Source: Schistocerca nitens
Taxonomy: Eukaryota; Arthropoda; Insecta; Orthoptera; Acrididae
Assembly (NCBI RefSeq): GCF_023898315.1
Contig: NC_064616.1
Coordinates: forward strand, 707,573,389 to 707,637,388
Length of the DNA: 64,000 bases
Direction of reading: 5' to 3'
Shown one piece after another: positions 11,218 to 22,999 of the stretch. Each line of letters begins with the position of its first letter. Positions within the stretch are counted from its first letter, which is position 1. The notes under the pieces were generated by a model that was given only the letters and a program-made list of their open reading frames with translations, had not been told where the DNA came from and did not search any database. Both the position numbers and the translations under genes were made by a program.

Positions 11218-12989
11218 AATGAGACCTCCCAAAATGTAAATCTCCAGGTAATCCAAGATGGCAAAAAAATTACAAATCCAGAAGAAGTAGCCAATGCTTT
11301 TAATACATACCTTGCAAGTATTAGTGAAAAATTACTCTCTGACATAAAATCTTCAAATAAAAATCCTGCTACACCACCATCAAATCAAAATAGAAACTGC
11401 AACTCCCTATTTCTTACTCCAACCAATCCTAAGGAAATTATACTATCAATTAGAGTGTTAAAAACAAAATTTTCAACAGGTGTGGATGAGATTCCAGATT
11501 ATGTCATTAAAAATGTGGGTGACCTCATTGCAATACCATTAGCCCACATTTTCAACAGTTCATTAACAAATGGAGTCTTTCCTTCCTGCTTAAAGACAGT
11601 GAAACTGAAACCACTGTTCAAAAAGGGTAAGAAAGAAGACATAGCCAATTATAGACCTATTGCCTTGTTATCTACATTTTCGAAAATACTAGAAAACATT
11701 TTTCATAAGAGGTTGCTAGATTTTCTAGAAAAGTGCAAAATATTATCCACAACCCAACATGGCTTCCGGAAAGGCCGATCAACAGAAACAGCAATATATG
11801 AATTTCTGGATGAAGTACTCGAAAAAATTGATAGTGGACAAAAAGTGACTGGCATATGCCTTGATCTGTCTAAGGCTTTCGACCGCACCCTATTGCTGCA
11901 GAAGCTTGAAAGAATTGGTATCAGAGGTATGCCTAACAACTGGCTTAGATCATATCTTACTGACTGCAAGCAAGTAGTAGAAATACATTTTCACAAAGAA
12001 AATAAATCAACAAGACACTATTCTGATTATAAAGCAGTAAAATATGGAGTACCACAGGGCTCAGTACTGGGCCCCATCCTATTTTTGATATATATAAATG
12101 ACCTAACATCAACCAACCAGTACCAAGCACTATCCAGTTTGCAGATGACACAAGCATATTAGTCAGTGGGAAGACTGCAGAGATACTACAGACGAGACTG
12201 TCTGAGGCATTAACAAATGTTGTAAACTCGTTCAACCAAAACAAACTAATAATAAATAAAAGTAAAACAGTAGCATTAAATTTTCATAATGTCAAGAGAA
12301 ACACTGAAGAGGATATAAGAATTCAGATGTCAGACACAGATATTGCAAGTGTGCCTAATACAAATTTTCTGGGGGTCTGGCTACAGGATAATCTTAGATG
12401 GGATACTCACATTGACAACATATTAAAGAATCTAAGTACCATGTGTTATTTAATGAGAGTGCTACAAAACTGCTGTCATAAGGACTGTCTAATGACAGTT
12501 TACTATTCTAATATACATTCTGTCCTAAAATATGGGATCACTTTCTGGGGTAACACACCATCCTCCCTAAAACTCTTCAGGATGCAAAAAAGAATAGTGA
12601 GAATCATGGCTGGAATAAAAAGGAACAAACCATGTAGATCATTATTTAAAAGGATGGGGATTCTTCCCCTTCCATGTATTTTCCTATTTGAAAGTGCAAG
12701 GTTTATAAAGAAATATACAATAACAAATCCTAGTATCCTCCCCAAAAATGAAAATGTTCATCATCATAATACAAGACAGAAAACTGACTTTCATGTACTC
12801 CATACAAAAACGAGTTTGTGCCAAAAAGGAACATTACACCATGGAAAAATTAACTACAATAAATTGCCAAGACAAATTAAAGTAAAGACTGATGTAAAAA
12901 ATTTTAAAGCAGCATTAAAAGAATATCTGTTGTCACATTTCTTTTATAGCATGGAAGAGTTCCTCCAAAATCCTCGAGAGTCTCACTGA
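11215..12989 (+). pseudogene. CR1-type LINE reverse transcriptase
   Basis: RT blocks in order: KFSTGVDEIPDYV, LKPLFKKGKKEDIANYRPIA, TQHGFRKGRSTETA, GICLDLSKAFDRTLLLQKL, YGVPQGSVLGPILFLIYIND, then, one frame away, FADDTSILVSG near 12,140 (catalytic DD), FLGVWLQDNLRWDTHI and the RT C-terminal region to a TGA at 12,987-12,989. The only damage I see is one frameshift near 12,120. The frame at the start follows the ORF1 end within a few codons, leaving no room for the roughly 230-aa endonuclease normally present. Confidence 0.85.
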
Positions 12990-13127
12990 TGATTATGCAA
13001 ATACTGTAACCATTAATACTGGCCTATAAATACATTCAGATGTAATTCTCAAGTTTCTAATGGGGTTCAAGTATAAGTTGTATACCGACTTGCCCAGTAT
13101 ATGAAGTAAAATTCTGTGAATGTAATT

Positions 13128-13597
13128 CTACATCTACATCTACATCTACATCTATACTCCGCGAGCCACCTTACGGTGTGTGGCGGAGGGTACTTATTGT
13201 ACCACTATCTGATCCCCCCTTCCCTGTTCCATTCACGAATTGTGTGTGGGAAGAACGACTGCTTGTAAGTCTCCGTATTTGCTCTAATTTCTCAGATCTT
13301 TTCGTTGTGATCATTACGCGAGATATATGTGGGCGGTAGTAATATGTTGCCCATCTCTTCCCGGAATGTGCTCTCTCGTAATTTCGATAATAAACCTCTC
13401 CATATTGCGTAACGCCTTTCTTGAAGTGTCCGCCACTGGAGCTTGTTCAGCATCTCCGTAACGCTCTCGCGCTGACTAAATGTCCCCATGACGAATCGCG
13501 CTGCTTTTCGCTGGATCATGTCTATCTCTTCTATTAATCCAACCTGGTAAGGGTCCCATACTGATGAGCAATTCTCTAGTGTACATGTCAATTCATA
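13128..13597 (-). mobile_element. CR1-like LINE 3' end, minus orientation
   Basis: Starts with four to five CTACAT units (the family's GATGTA tail read backwards). On the minus strand it has an open 99-codon frame with CSSVWDPYQVGLIEEIDMIQ and KAARFVMGTFSQRESVTEM, the usual C-terminal region of this LINE family. It is richer in G+C and less damaged than its surroundings, so it is a recent insertion. The flanks ATGTAATTC and ATGTCAATTC may be an altered target duplication. Confidence 0.85.
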
Positions 13598-13885
13598 GTG
13601 TAGAAGAGTTCCTCAAAAATCCTTAGAGCTTAAGTGAGGATCATGCAAATACTGTAATCGTTTATATTGGCTTATACATGTATTCAGTTGTAAACTTCAA
13701 GTTTCTAATGTGGTTTAATTATAACTTACACATTGACTTGCCCAGTATATGAAGTGCTGTAAAATTTTGTGAACATAATTTTCTAGTTTCTAAAGTGTTT
13801 TAATTGTAAGATATACTTTGACCTGTCCAATATCTGATGTGCTATACTGTACATGTAAGATTTACTGGACCAATAAATACAATAC
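13598..13885 (+). repeat. repeated 3' UTR of the CR1-type LINE
   Basis: The segment from AGAAGAGTTCCTC to CCCAGTATATGAAGTG repeats 12,950-13,125 with moderate divergence. A further diverged unit follows (TTTCTAAAGTG...CCAATATCTGATGTG). The 3' UTR therefore contains tandem units of roughly 90 bp, or two copies of the element end lie side by side. It ends in ACAAT repeats. Confidence 0.65.
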
Positions 13886-15339
13886 AATACAATATCAATT
13901 TGAAGACAAATACTGCCGTTTTGAAACCAGATGCTCATTTATTGGTTGTTTAGAATGAAGGAATAGTCTCTATATAAACCTTCATACACATTGAGTGAAT
14001 TTCTGTTGATAATAAACCAACCATGACAAAGTATAGTATGACGACTCTCTGTTCTAATTTATTTTTGAACAAAACACACGAAACAACTGCAAAGTCATAC
14101 ACGGGAAATTATTTGGCATATAAAGTTGACACGTGCCTTTAACTTTATAGCATAACATGTATCGACATAACAAGAAGCAAAACTTCATTGATGCCATTTC
14201 TATGTTAGACCCAAAACTTGTCACCCTGCCCTTTTTGATCCATTTAACAGTCTACTGAGATTGAATTTCATTCTGCTGTTGACCTGGATGTGAAGGAATG
14301 AAGTCTCATCTAATATATGACCAACAATACATATTTCTGAGACATGTTAATCATTGTGGTTAGTTTAGAATGCAATGAGTTTTAAGATGAAAGTGGTCAT
14401 TGTTTCCAGTCAACCAACTGTAAGATGAAAGCATGTGAGTTCGAACCATGTGGGCAGCGAGTGATGGAGAATGACTGCTGCTCACTCAACTCCATTGCAG
14501 TTACAGTGTTCAAATATTGTCCCATCTTGCTGAAAAAACATTTTCATCTTCTGCCTGTTGCTCCAACTGTAGCAAGGTATTCTTTGAAATGCTAAACACA
14601 CTTTATGGGCTAAATTTATTTCAGTCACCCTGCATGTAGATTGTAGGTGTAGATATCCATACTTGCGTGAGAAGTATTCTCAGTTATACACCTGATATCT
14701 TCAGTAGAGTAATAAGGTTGCTACCTGAACCCACTACAAAGAGTGATTCACTACATCCTCCTAAAGGCTTAAAAATACTAATAACCTGGTATTAACTATC
14801 AACAGAGTTCTGGATCAGTTTTAATATTCCCCCTCTATTACTTCTGTCTAACACAGGGACATTCTGGACTATTTCATCCTGTGATTCGAGCCTTGCCAGT
14901 AAATTTTACATTTGTATGTCTTCTGAGGATTATTATAACATTTTTATTATCTTTCTACTACTCTCAGTGATAATAACTACACAATTTCAGGTGATTGAGT
15001 ATATGGTCTGGTTTTCTAACTAAAATGCACACTTTCAAGGCCACAGTATGCCAACAGACTCATCCATATTCATTTAGTATAGAACTGAGGGATGTGTTCA
15101 TTACTTTTATACTCTGCTGAATCAGCTAGACCACACAAAATTAACTTATGGATTGATTTAGAAAAATTGAAGTAGATTTTCTCCCGCATCAGTTATGAAA
15201 CAACATATTCACATAGACAGGAATAGTCTTTTTTAAAGCCATTTAATAATACAAATGCAGTAAAGTGTTTTCATCTAGTAGCTTTTTTTAACGTTTGATA
15301 GCCATAATTTATTGGTATCCATAATTTTGTACTATAAGA
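13886..15339. other. no gene seen
   Basis: Between the LINE tail and the STK16 3' end I see no coding motif. A weak tRNA-like stretch (GAGTTCGAACC near 14,432) could be a decayed SINE but is not supported further. Confidence 0.4.
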
Positions 15340-15366
15340 TGAAGCATCCAAATTTTCCACAGGAAC

Positions 15367-15372
15367 TTTATT
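15367..15372 (-). terminator. polyadenylation signal candidate for STK16
   Basis: AATAAA on the minus strand about 300 nt past the TAA stop at 15,675-15,677. It is the first clear signal downstream, so the 3' UTR would run from 15,674 to about 15,345. Confidence 0.5.
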
Positions 15373-15674
15373 ACATAATAAAACTTCACTGTCACAAAAA
15401 TTTGAACAAAGAGCTATACTTCATATGAAATACTTAAATTGAGTTCTATAATATTAAAATATCTAAAACAGTAGTCTTCACTCTCTGGACAAATTACACC
15501 AAATATAAAAACAATAACTCAGAGTGAGTTGTTGCTTGTAGTATGTCAACTCACACACTCAAAGAGTGTGCTTTTATCATCACATTCTCATATGTACATC
15601 TTTTGCACAAATAAGTATCACAGTAAATGCATTACAGTTTTATATGTGCTTCCATGCACATACTGGACAAGCTC

Positions 15675-15791
15675 TTATGCGACACACTGCAGTTTTGAAA
15701 TGACATCATGTGTTTTTTCAATAACACTATAGATATACGGGCGTTCCATGGGATTCACTTTCAGCATGTACAGAATCAGGTCATGCAGATC
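15675..15791 (-). CDS. STK16: STK16-type kinase, last coding exon
   Basis: Codes for the end of the kinase C-lobe. It begins in phase 0 after ATTTACAG with DLHDLILYMLKVNPMERPYI, continues SVIEKTHDVISKLQ and ends CVA-stop. The NPMERP part corresponds to the last helix region of kinases (DPHQRP in human STK16). With the upstream exons it gives 203 codons plus stop of uninterrupted frame. STK16 is a membrane-associated Golgi/secretory-pathway kinase in mammals; that role is family knowledge and cannot be seen here. The open frame upstream of 15,791 is intron. Confidence 0.88.
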   Translation of the reverse strand, partial: DLHDLILYMLKVNPMERPYIYSVIEKTHDVISKLQCVA

Positions 15792-16139
15792 CTGTAAATT
15801 ACAATTCACTGAGTTACAAAGAATTGCAATAAAACAGATATTAAGACTAATCATCATAGTGACACTGAATCAAATCCATGGCCACAATTACATATTGTAA
15901 ATTCTTCTGCAAAGAAGCATTAGTAAAAGTAACCAACAACTGTAATATTTAAGTACTTATTTACCCACAATTACTCTCTCATTTTACAAAACAGAAGATA
16001 ATAATTATATAATTATTGTATAGTGGAAGACAGAAACCTTCTGAAACTACCCACCATCAACAAAATGTAGAAAAGGGTCTCCAATGCGTAAAAATAAGAT
16101 AAAACAAGTGAAATGGAATTCCTGATATTTCCAAAATTT

Positions 16140-16490
16140 ACAGCTGTACTGCTAGGACAACAGTGTGGTATACCCCATCCTGCGTATCAGAACTGCTCTG
16201 AGAACTTAAATGGCAGTCCTTGGAGGAAAGAAGATATAGTTACTGTAAAACCATGTTGGGTAAATACTGAGAACCTATATTTCGGAAAGACTGTATGACC
16301 ATTCTGCTCCCATGATTGTATATCTCAGGTAGGGAACATGAAAATAACAGAGATTAGGGCATGCACAGAGATGTATAGACAGTAATTTTTCCCTTGTCCA
16401 ACACACAAATGGGTTAGGATAACACATCACTAACATTGGTACTGATTATTCTCTAGCATGCACTGCACAGTGGCTTGCTGAGTAGAGATT
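16140..16490 (+). mobile_element. CR1-like LINE 3' relic
   Basis: Order of phrases (an aligned C-terminal region, then GAGATTAGGGCATGCACAGAG, then TTTTTCCCTTGTCC, then TGGCTTGCTGAGTAGAG) follows the 3' end of the CR1-like family seen at 52,310 and 60,880. Strongly decayed with stops throughout. It lies in an STK16 intron. Confidence 0.5.
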
Positions 16491-16841
16491 GTGACAGACC
16501 AAAATGAGAATAGCCCATCATGTAAGTACAGTGTCACACAAATTTATGTACAGATAAACATTAGGCTGAATACTAATAAAAATTCTGTTGTTGAAATGAT
16601 GTAAAATGTGATCTTTGTATATTGTGAATTAATGTGAAAATTTTATTGTAATGTTGAAGTTTAGAGGGGAGGAAGGTCCTCCCAACTTGTCTGAACTGTG
16701 AAATGCTGATGTACACATTAAAGATGCTAAAGAATGCCCACAGCATAGACGCTGATCGCTACATAACTAAGTGACAGCCATAAAACACAATCGACCGTTG
16801 TTAAAAAGCATGAATAACTCTGTTCTTTTCTTTTTTCTTTC

Positions 16842-16872
<31 letters not shown>

Positions 16873-17313
16873 TAAAAAACAGTTAATGCTGATAATCAGA
16901 AAGATTCTTTAGGTCTGTCAAGTTTGTGTTTGTAGACCACTGAGTGAACTGGTTGGCAGTGTGTAATAATTTAATTTGGTAACAGGAAAGTAATTACCTT
17001 TGGGATAAATTGGGTGTCCAGTAGCTGAGTTACACTTAAGATTTAATCCAGACAATGAAATACTACATTAGGGAATAAACAGTGATAATTAGTTGATCAT
17101 GAGGTAAATTACACCTCGAATAGTTTTGGAGAATTGTTTAAAGTAAAATTGAGGCATTGGTAATTGTATTGATCATTATATGGAATAGTTGGAAAATGAA
17201 GCTTAAAAGAATGGTTAGCAAAATTTTGGTAGTTTGAAATGAGTTTTTAATTTTTGTGGAAAGCATATTTCTTCCATACCTCATTTCATTCAAGCCAAGT
17301 CCGGCAATCTCCC

Positions 17314-17345
<32 letters not shown>

Positions 17346-18736
17346 AGAGGCAGATTGTTGAGCTGTTGCCAAGACCAGTAATTTTTTTCTTTTCGTTTTA
17401 TTTATTGTTGCCAGAGGCAGACTGTTGAGCTGACGAAACCTGGGAAAATTATTTTCAGTATTCATTAACAAGATATTGGGGGAAATGTACACAATATATT
17501 ACAATCCATTGCATGCGACAGACAATGTACTGACTCATGGTGTCATAGCTAGGTCACTTGAGTACTGTGAGCATTTTAGTAGGAAATACAGAACTCAAAC
17601 AAATGTGAATCTATTTTTATGATTTTTTTCATTGTAATAACTCTACCACCACCAACTGGAAACACCTCCAAAAATTTGTCAACACCCGTTTCACAGTGTT
17701 ATGATGGCTGTATCTGTCACCAGAACATGATACATACAGCTTCCGCGGCAGCTGTATCAGTTACTGTAGGTGAACAACAATAATGTAAAAGCAAATGTAA
17801 AACTAACATTGTGATAAGATTATTTTTATATATTTCGTGTAATCTATTATTATAGATTGCCAGAAATAAAAACTATGTCTTTTCCAAGGAAAGAAAAATG
17901 TAAAAATGAAAGTCCAAAAGAAATTTCTTTTATGTTTGTTATTTCATCAAGCCATTAAATCATAGCTCATATAATAAAATTTCACACAAGTAAACAATAT
18001 ATCATAAATGCTACTATATAGGCTTTTAACTTGAAAACTGCTCTAAAATGCTCTTTTTTGCTGGTTATTTATCAAAACATTTTCCTTGGTACAGCCCGCA
18101 CAAGTTCAGACTAGTGGTCCATAGAGCCTGTATGCATGCTTGGTGTTAATCACTGCACAATGTCCTGCTTCAATCACTGGTGCCAGGGGTTTACAAGTTA
18201 TATGCTGCATTTTTACTGGGGGTGGCAGGGATCACTCAATTTGCCTTCACAGGTCAATTAATAATGACTTCTATAAATGAATGCCTGGAGGTTATTTGCA
18301 CCCTTTCTTAAAGTTTAAATGCTCTAAAACAGTGTTATATTACATTAAAATAATGCATCCATTCACAGAAAAGGAATTTTCAAATCTGGTTTGAGATAGT
18401 CTGTAAAATCTCAAACAACACCTCATATGCCCAATATTTAATCAAGTCAGCATTTGTATTAAGTTGAACAAATATTCATTCTTATTTAAGATCTCACATC
18501 TGGAAACGCTGGAAAGTGGTCGCAAGCAGTTACAGAAAAAAAAGAAAAATGGCGTAGTATTTCTCATGAGGTTTACAATGCCACTCTCAAGATGCAATAT
18601 GGCCCTGTATTGTATTTGATACTTATCATAAGTTCTAGTCTTTCAATGATGTATGTGTATGTGCAATGTTCTAACTTTTTCCTCATCTGCTATCTGTAGA
18701 AAAAACTGAGTTAACTGCAATGTAATGTAATATTAC
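16491..18736. other. STK16 intron, no gene seen
   Basis: Intronic sequence with a pyrimidine tract (16,826-16,873), a poly(C)+(AC)n tract (17,311-17,344) and a short imperfect duplication of GAGGCAGAyTGTTGAGCTG at 17,347 and 17,414. No coding motif recognised. Confidence 0.5.
17311..17344. repeat. poly(C)20 + (AC)7 compound microsatellite
   Basis: Twenty C followed by about seven AC units. Similar poly(C)/poly(G)-led tracts recur at 28,407, 38,432, 44,547 and 45,288. Confidence 0.9.
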
Positions 18737-18871
18737 CTGATCATAAGGAGAACCGTCTGGAAATGACACTGTACCACTTATCACCGCTAATGCCACACTA
18801 TCTCCACGTTCATAAACAACATCAAATGGTGATTTGAAAAAGCACATGGCATACAGCACACATCCCAAGGA
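18737..18871 (-). CDS. STK16: STK16-type kinase, penultimate coding exon
   Basis: 135 bp, phase 0 at both ends, bounded by TTTTTCAG (acceptor) and CAG|GTAATA (donor). It encodes SLGCVLYAMCFFKSPFDVVY followed by ERGDSVALAVISG, which matches human STK16 in the segment after ERTDVW (SLGCVLYAM...KGDSVALAV). This is the kinase subdomain IX-X region. The conserved aspartate that precedes it is in the upstream exon at 37.6 kb. No damage seen. Confidence 0.93.
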
Positions 18872-19139
18872 CTGAAAAACAGAAAAGAATATTCAAGTGG
18901 CAAAAAAAGTCACTGCAATTTTACATAAAAATATATTGTATACATGTCCCTAATATCAACCTACAGCAAGAAAATATTTTTAAAAATTTGGAACAAATAA
19001 TTTGGACTGTACTAACCACAAATAAAATGTGCTGGTGTAAAACATCTAAAAGAGTAACGTTAGTCATGTAGCACCACCAGTAAACAATTGAATCAGATGA
19101 ATTTGTATGAACTATTTCCTTTCATTTTGACGACACCAG

Positions 19140-19715
19140 CAACTTATCATCATATAAACTACTGCATAAGTTGCAAAGTGATATGAAATGGAACAAGCAT
19201 GTAAGGATCATAGAGAGGGAAGGTGAATGGTTGACTTCAATTTACTGGGAGAGTTTTAGTAAAGTGTGGTTCATCTCTTGGAGAACGCATTTAGGGCACC
19301 ACTAATGTGACCCATCCTTGTGTACTGCTCGAGAGTTTGGGATCACCAACAGGTCGGATTAAAGGAAGGTGAGCTGTTGTATTTGTTACTGTTAGGTTCG
19401 ATCAACAAGCAATTATTATGGAGATGGTTTGGGAGCTCAAATGGAAAGCCCCAGAGGGAAATTGATGTTCTTTTTGAGGAATGCTGTAGAGAAAATTTAC
19501 AGAAACAACACCTGAAGCTGACTGCAGAACGATCCTACTGCTACCATCATAAATTTAATGTAAGGACTATGAATATAATACAACAAACTCAGGGCTCATA
19601 CGGAGGCATATTGATAGTCATTTTTCCCTTGCTCTATTTATGAGTGGCACAGGAAGGCAAATACTAGAAGTATGGTGGCTTGCGGAGTGTGTATGTAGAT
19701 ATATATGTAGATGCA
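19140..19715 (+). mobile_element. CR1-like LINE 3' end
   Basis: The plus strand encodes CSRVWDHQQVGL, then WRWFGSSNGKPQREIDVLF and RTMNIIQQTQGSYGGI, the C-terminus and 3' region of the CR1-like family, ending TATGGTGGCTTGCGGAGTGTGTATGTAGAT with a degenerate GATGTA tail. 5'-truncated; stops and frameshifts present. Confidence 0.75.
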
Positions 19716-19749
19716 CATGTACAGCTGAATTAGTAACCTGGATTCTTCT

Positions 19750-20010
19750 TTGGAAATCCTCATGGCATATTTAGGTGTTTTAGTGTAACTCAGTGTTCAT
19801 TTAATTGAAATCGAGGACTCATCACTAAAATGCAACTGATGATCTGGATTGAACATTTTCAGTGTGGCCTACCTGTTCCTAATATCACTGTGGCAATCAT
19901 AATTACACCAATGGACAGGCTGCCTTCCTAGTCAGTATGGAGACTTCAGTATGGATGCAACAGCAGCAGCCTGCAGGCTGTGTTGACATTCATACACAGT
20001 CAGCTGGCAA
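19750..20010 (-). pseudogene. possible Tc1-like transposase scrap
   Basis: On the minus strand a stretch with WATLKMFNPDHQLHFSDESS resembles the first catalytic D block of Tc1-type transposases (W...V.FSDES). No TIRs and no other motif seen. This is a weak call. Confidence 0.3.
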
Positions 20011-21193
20011 AGTGTCTAGCTCTAATATCAAGTAAACATTCAGGAGACATGATTTTGTAGATTCCTTTGCTTTGCAAGTGTATCTAATTAGGAAAGTAGT
20101 TACCATATTGAGCATTATATAGAAGAAATTGGAGAATCACTCTGAAGATGTGTTGGAATCAGCTATATTTCTGATACTGAGGACATGAATGAGACTCTCA
20201 ATAATTACTCATTTCAGACAGACAGCATTGATGTCTCTCAAGATTAATAAAGGATGGGAGCATTAATCAATGGAAGTTTGTTATCATCACTGGACAATGA
20301 TGGAGAAATAGAATAATTCAAGCTGGCACTAGACTGTGTTAGCAGGTGAAGTGCTTGGTTGGGAAGTCTCACACTGGCACAGGCTGCTACCACACGTGAA
20401 TTCAACAGACAGAACATCTGACATGCTATGCACAATAAATCAGGTGTTACAGCAAGCCACTGTCAGATTCCTGTTTATGAAGCCTTTAGTGATGTGCCAT
20501 ATAGAGTCCTACTTTGCTGACCCTGCTGTGTTTCTGAATTTTTCTTGATTTATAACTATTTAAGAATACTGGAATGCACTTTCATGTAAAGAAATTCTGC
20601 CTTGAAAAGTAAATGTGCTCTTTGCAGTTCACCATTAACTCACTTCATTATATTCATAACATCAATTACTATTGCATTTTCCCAATTCATTAATGCTGAC
20701 AGCTAAAGTGCAGAACAAGGGCAGTGTCCTCCTACAACATATATATTGGCAACATGTTAGTTTTGCATAACCAATGAGGGATAGTTTTAGGGAACCAGTG
20801 AGGTGAGAATTTTTTACTACTTGTTTGGAATGAAGTCTGTGATGTTAGACTTTTTATAGATTAGCTTGAAGTCTAGGCTAGAATGACAGTGGACAATTTG
20901 GTTGCGATTTGGTGAAGCCAATAAATGTCATATCACAAAAAGTTTTTTGTTGGAATTAAGGTTGTGGTCACAGATTTATTCGTTCCATAGTCCAAGATCT
21001 AGGTTAGGACGAAGGTGATGGTTTTTGTGATGCCAATTCAGGTGCTATGATGACAAGAAGTCTGGCTACACCTATCAAACAATTCAATAGAATGTCTGTG
21101 TCAAAGGTTAAGTACAGCTCACATTACTCTGCACTGTCATTACAGCATGTACATTTTATGATATGTCACAAATTTATTTTTACTGTTATGGCA
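20011..21193. other. STK16 intron, no gene seen
   Basis: No coding motif, structural repeat or RNA gene recognised in this stretch. Confidence 0.4.
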
Positions 21194-21490
21194 ATTAGTG
21201 TGGCCATGCTGGTCTAGTGGGTAGAGCATTAGACTCCAGCCCTGGAGATCCTGGGTCAGGGCAGGGATTTCTTCTCCATCCGGTCCCTACAGGATGGCTC
21301 CAGGTAACTTAGCCTGTTACCAAATTGAGTACCAAGTATCTTTCCCAGTTGTAAAAGGCAGCCAGGGCAATGGGCTTGCCACCTTCTGCCTCCTAGTGCA
21401 ACGATGGATGAATGGCTGCACTTCACCTGCAGTCAGGCCAGAAACCTGTTCACGAGTTGAGTGCGACAGACTTCACTTTTCTTTGTTATG
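21194..21490 (+). repeat. tRNA-derived SINE candidate
   Basis: GCTGGTCTAGTGGGTAGAGC fits a tRNA box A region, and CCTGGGTCAGGGCAGGG about 40 bp later looks like a damaged box B. The following CCCTACAGGATGGCTCCAGG...GTTACCAAATTGAGTACC looks like a SINE body. Box B is not intact, so it is unlikely to be transcribed by Pol III today. Not a tRNA gene: the acceptor stem cannot be closed. Confidence 0.5.
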
Positions 21491-22712
21491 TAAATTATCT
21501 TGTTAACTTTTGTGATGATGACTCCTTCTATTCATTGTGACCCAAGACATCATCTACCCACTGCTCCTTACTAGCTACTTAGATCAAACTGCTGGCATAG
21601 CCCCTCGTGTTCTCATCACACCTTATGGCGATTGTTGGCAACATTACTCTGCTAAACCATGTAGGTAATGACACTGGCCCTGATCTAGACTCTTGCCACT
21701 TTGACTGACATTACATCACAACACGTGATAGCACTTTTATCATAATTTGGTATGTTGTGCTTCATCCACTGAATTGTATGCTTGTCACACAAGGGTACAT
21801 GTACTCTGTTGTTCTGATGACCGATGTACTGTTACTGTCAAACTTGTAGAGTAACATTTTGAAGCCATTTAACAGATTTTAATGTATATGCTATACCTTC
21901 AACAGTTTTTTCAACATAAAAGGGGACAAGCTTCTTTAAAGTACATTCCACTCTCTTCATTACAACAAATACATTCTGAAATAAAGGTCAGAAACTGAGG
22001 TGCCCAGAAAGAGAAACCACCACTGCTGTACTTCCACCTGCACGAAAAGAATCCTAATTACTTCTGTCTCCCCCCCACCCCTCCCCCCCTCACCACCCAT
22101 ATACAGTAAATTCCTCTGAGTAATGGATCACGAAAACATGCTTGAGTAAATAAATGTGCAGCCAAGGGTTTATCCAAGATAGGTCATGTAAAAGTTGCTT
22201 TCCTTACCCAGAATTCTATAAAACAGGAAATTAAGTCACATTAAAAGTGTATTATTTCTTTAACTTAGTCAAGTCTAAAATAATTCCGCATCTATGAAGC
22301 CAAGCATGAAATTTACACCAACACTGGCATAAAACATTACCGCTTGTCACATCCATTTCTAAAAGAAAGTCCTTTGAGTAGATTAATGATTGGAGAAGCA
22401 ACAGTATGATATATGGGTGCCTGAGATACTGAGCACATTTTGAACACTTGTATGACTATTCAGAGTTAATACTTTAAACATGAACCTCTGCATGTGATGA
22501 ACCACTGGCGATGACCTCACAACAAGAGCTGTCATATTTTGGGACAATGGTGATGCACTCTCACCATGACTACCTTTAAACAAAGAACCAAAGGTAACAT
22601 TTGTGCATACACAGATAATGTTGTGCTACATGAGTTGCTTTCTGTAACAAACTTTTAATGGCTAAGTATCTCCTCTATCTCACATGATATTGCTGCAAGC
22701 TGTTGCACATAC
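21491..22712. other. STK16 intron, no gene seen
   Basis: Contains a short C-rich tract (22,071-22,088). No coding motif recognised. Confidence 0.4.
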
Positions 22713-22990
22713 TGTAAGGCATAGTGGTTAGCATCACTGGTTGGCATGCTGCAGGTCATCAGTACAAAACCAACCACCAGAAATTATTTATTATTCTATA
22801 TTTATTATTTCTGGGGTGTTCTTGACATATATTATGTTTGTATAGCCTTGAATATTCAATGTTTGTATAATCATCAGGATTCTGGAATATTCGATGTTTG
22901 CCTGGCTGTATGTTGGTGTCAGTAATAAATCTGCTTTGAGTCATATGTATTGTACTTCACTGACAACACTGCCTCTGGATTAGGACTCGA
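22713..22990 (+). repeat. gypsy 5' LTR
   Basis: Begins TGTAAGGCATAGTGGTTAGC, contains GGTTGGCATGCTGCAGGTCA, AATAAATCTGCTTTGAGT and GTACTTCACTGAC, each with a counterpart in the 3' LTR. The first 60 bp look tRNA-like. The right edge is approximate because similarity fades near ATTAGGACT. Confidence 0.8.
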
Positions 22991-22999
22991 TCCTCGTAT

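Larger units (their letters stand above)
10131..13885 (+). mobile_element. CR1-type LINE lacking its endonuclease
   Basis: Starts near a CAAGATGGCTGC-like 5' end and carries ORF1, then directly the RT part of ORF2, then a 3' UTR ending in AATAAATACAATACAATACAAT. The APE-type endonuclease that should precede the RT is absent. The 3' UTR is interrupted at 13,128-13,597 by another LINE's 3' end and appears in repeated form on the far side. Confidence 0.75.

Noticed and set aside
15675-15857. 60-codon frame starting at 15,857 as a stand-alone gene
   Set aside because: Only the part from 15,791 is kinase-like and it starts right after a splice acceptor; the earlier codons are intron.
21194-21270. 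Possible tRNA gene
   Set aside because: Box A-like, but box B is damaged and no acceptor stem closes; better explained as a SINE head.
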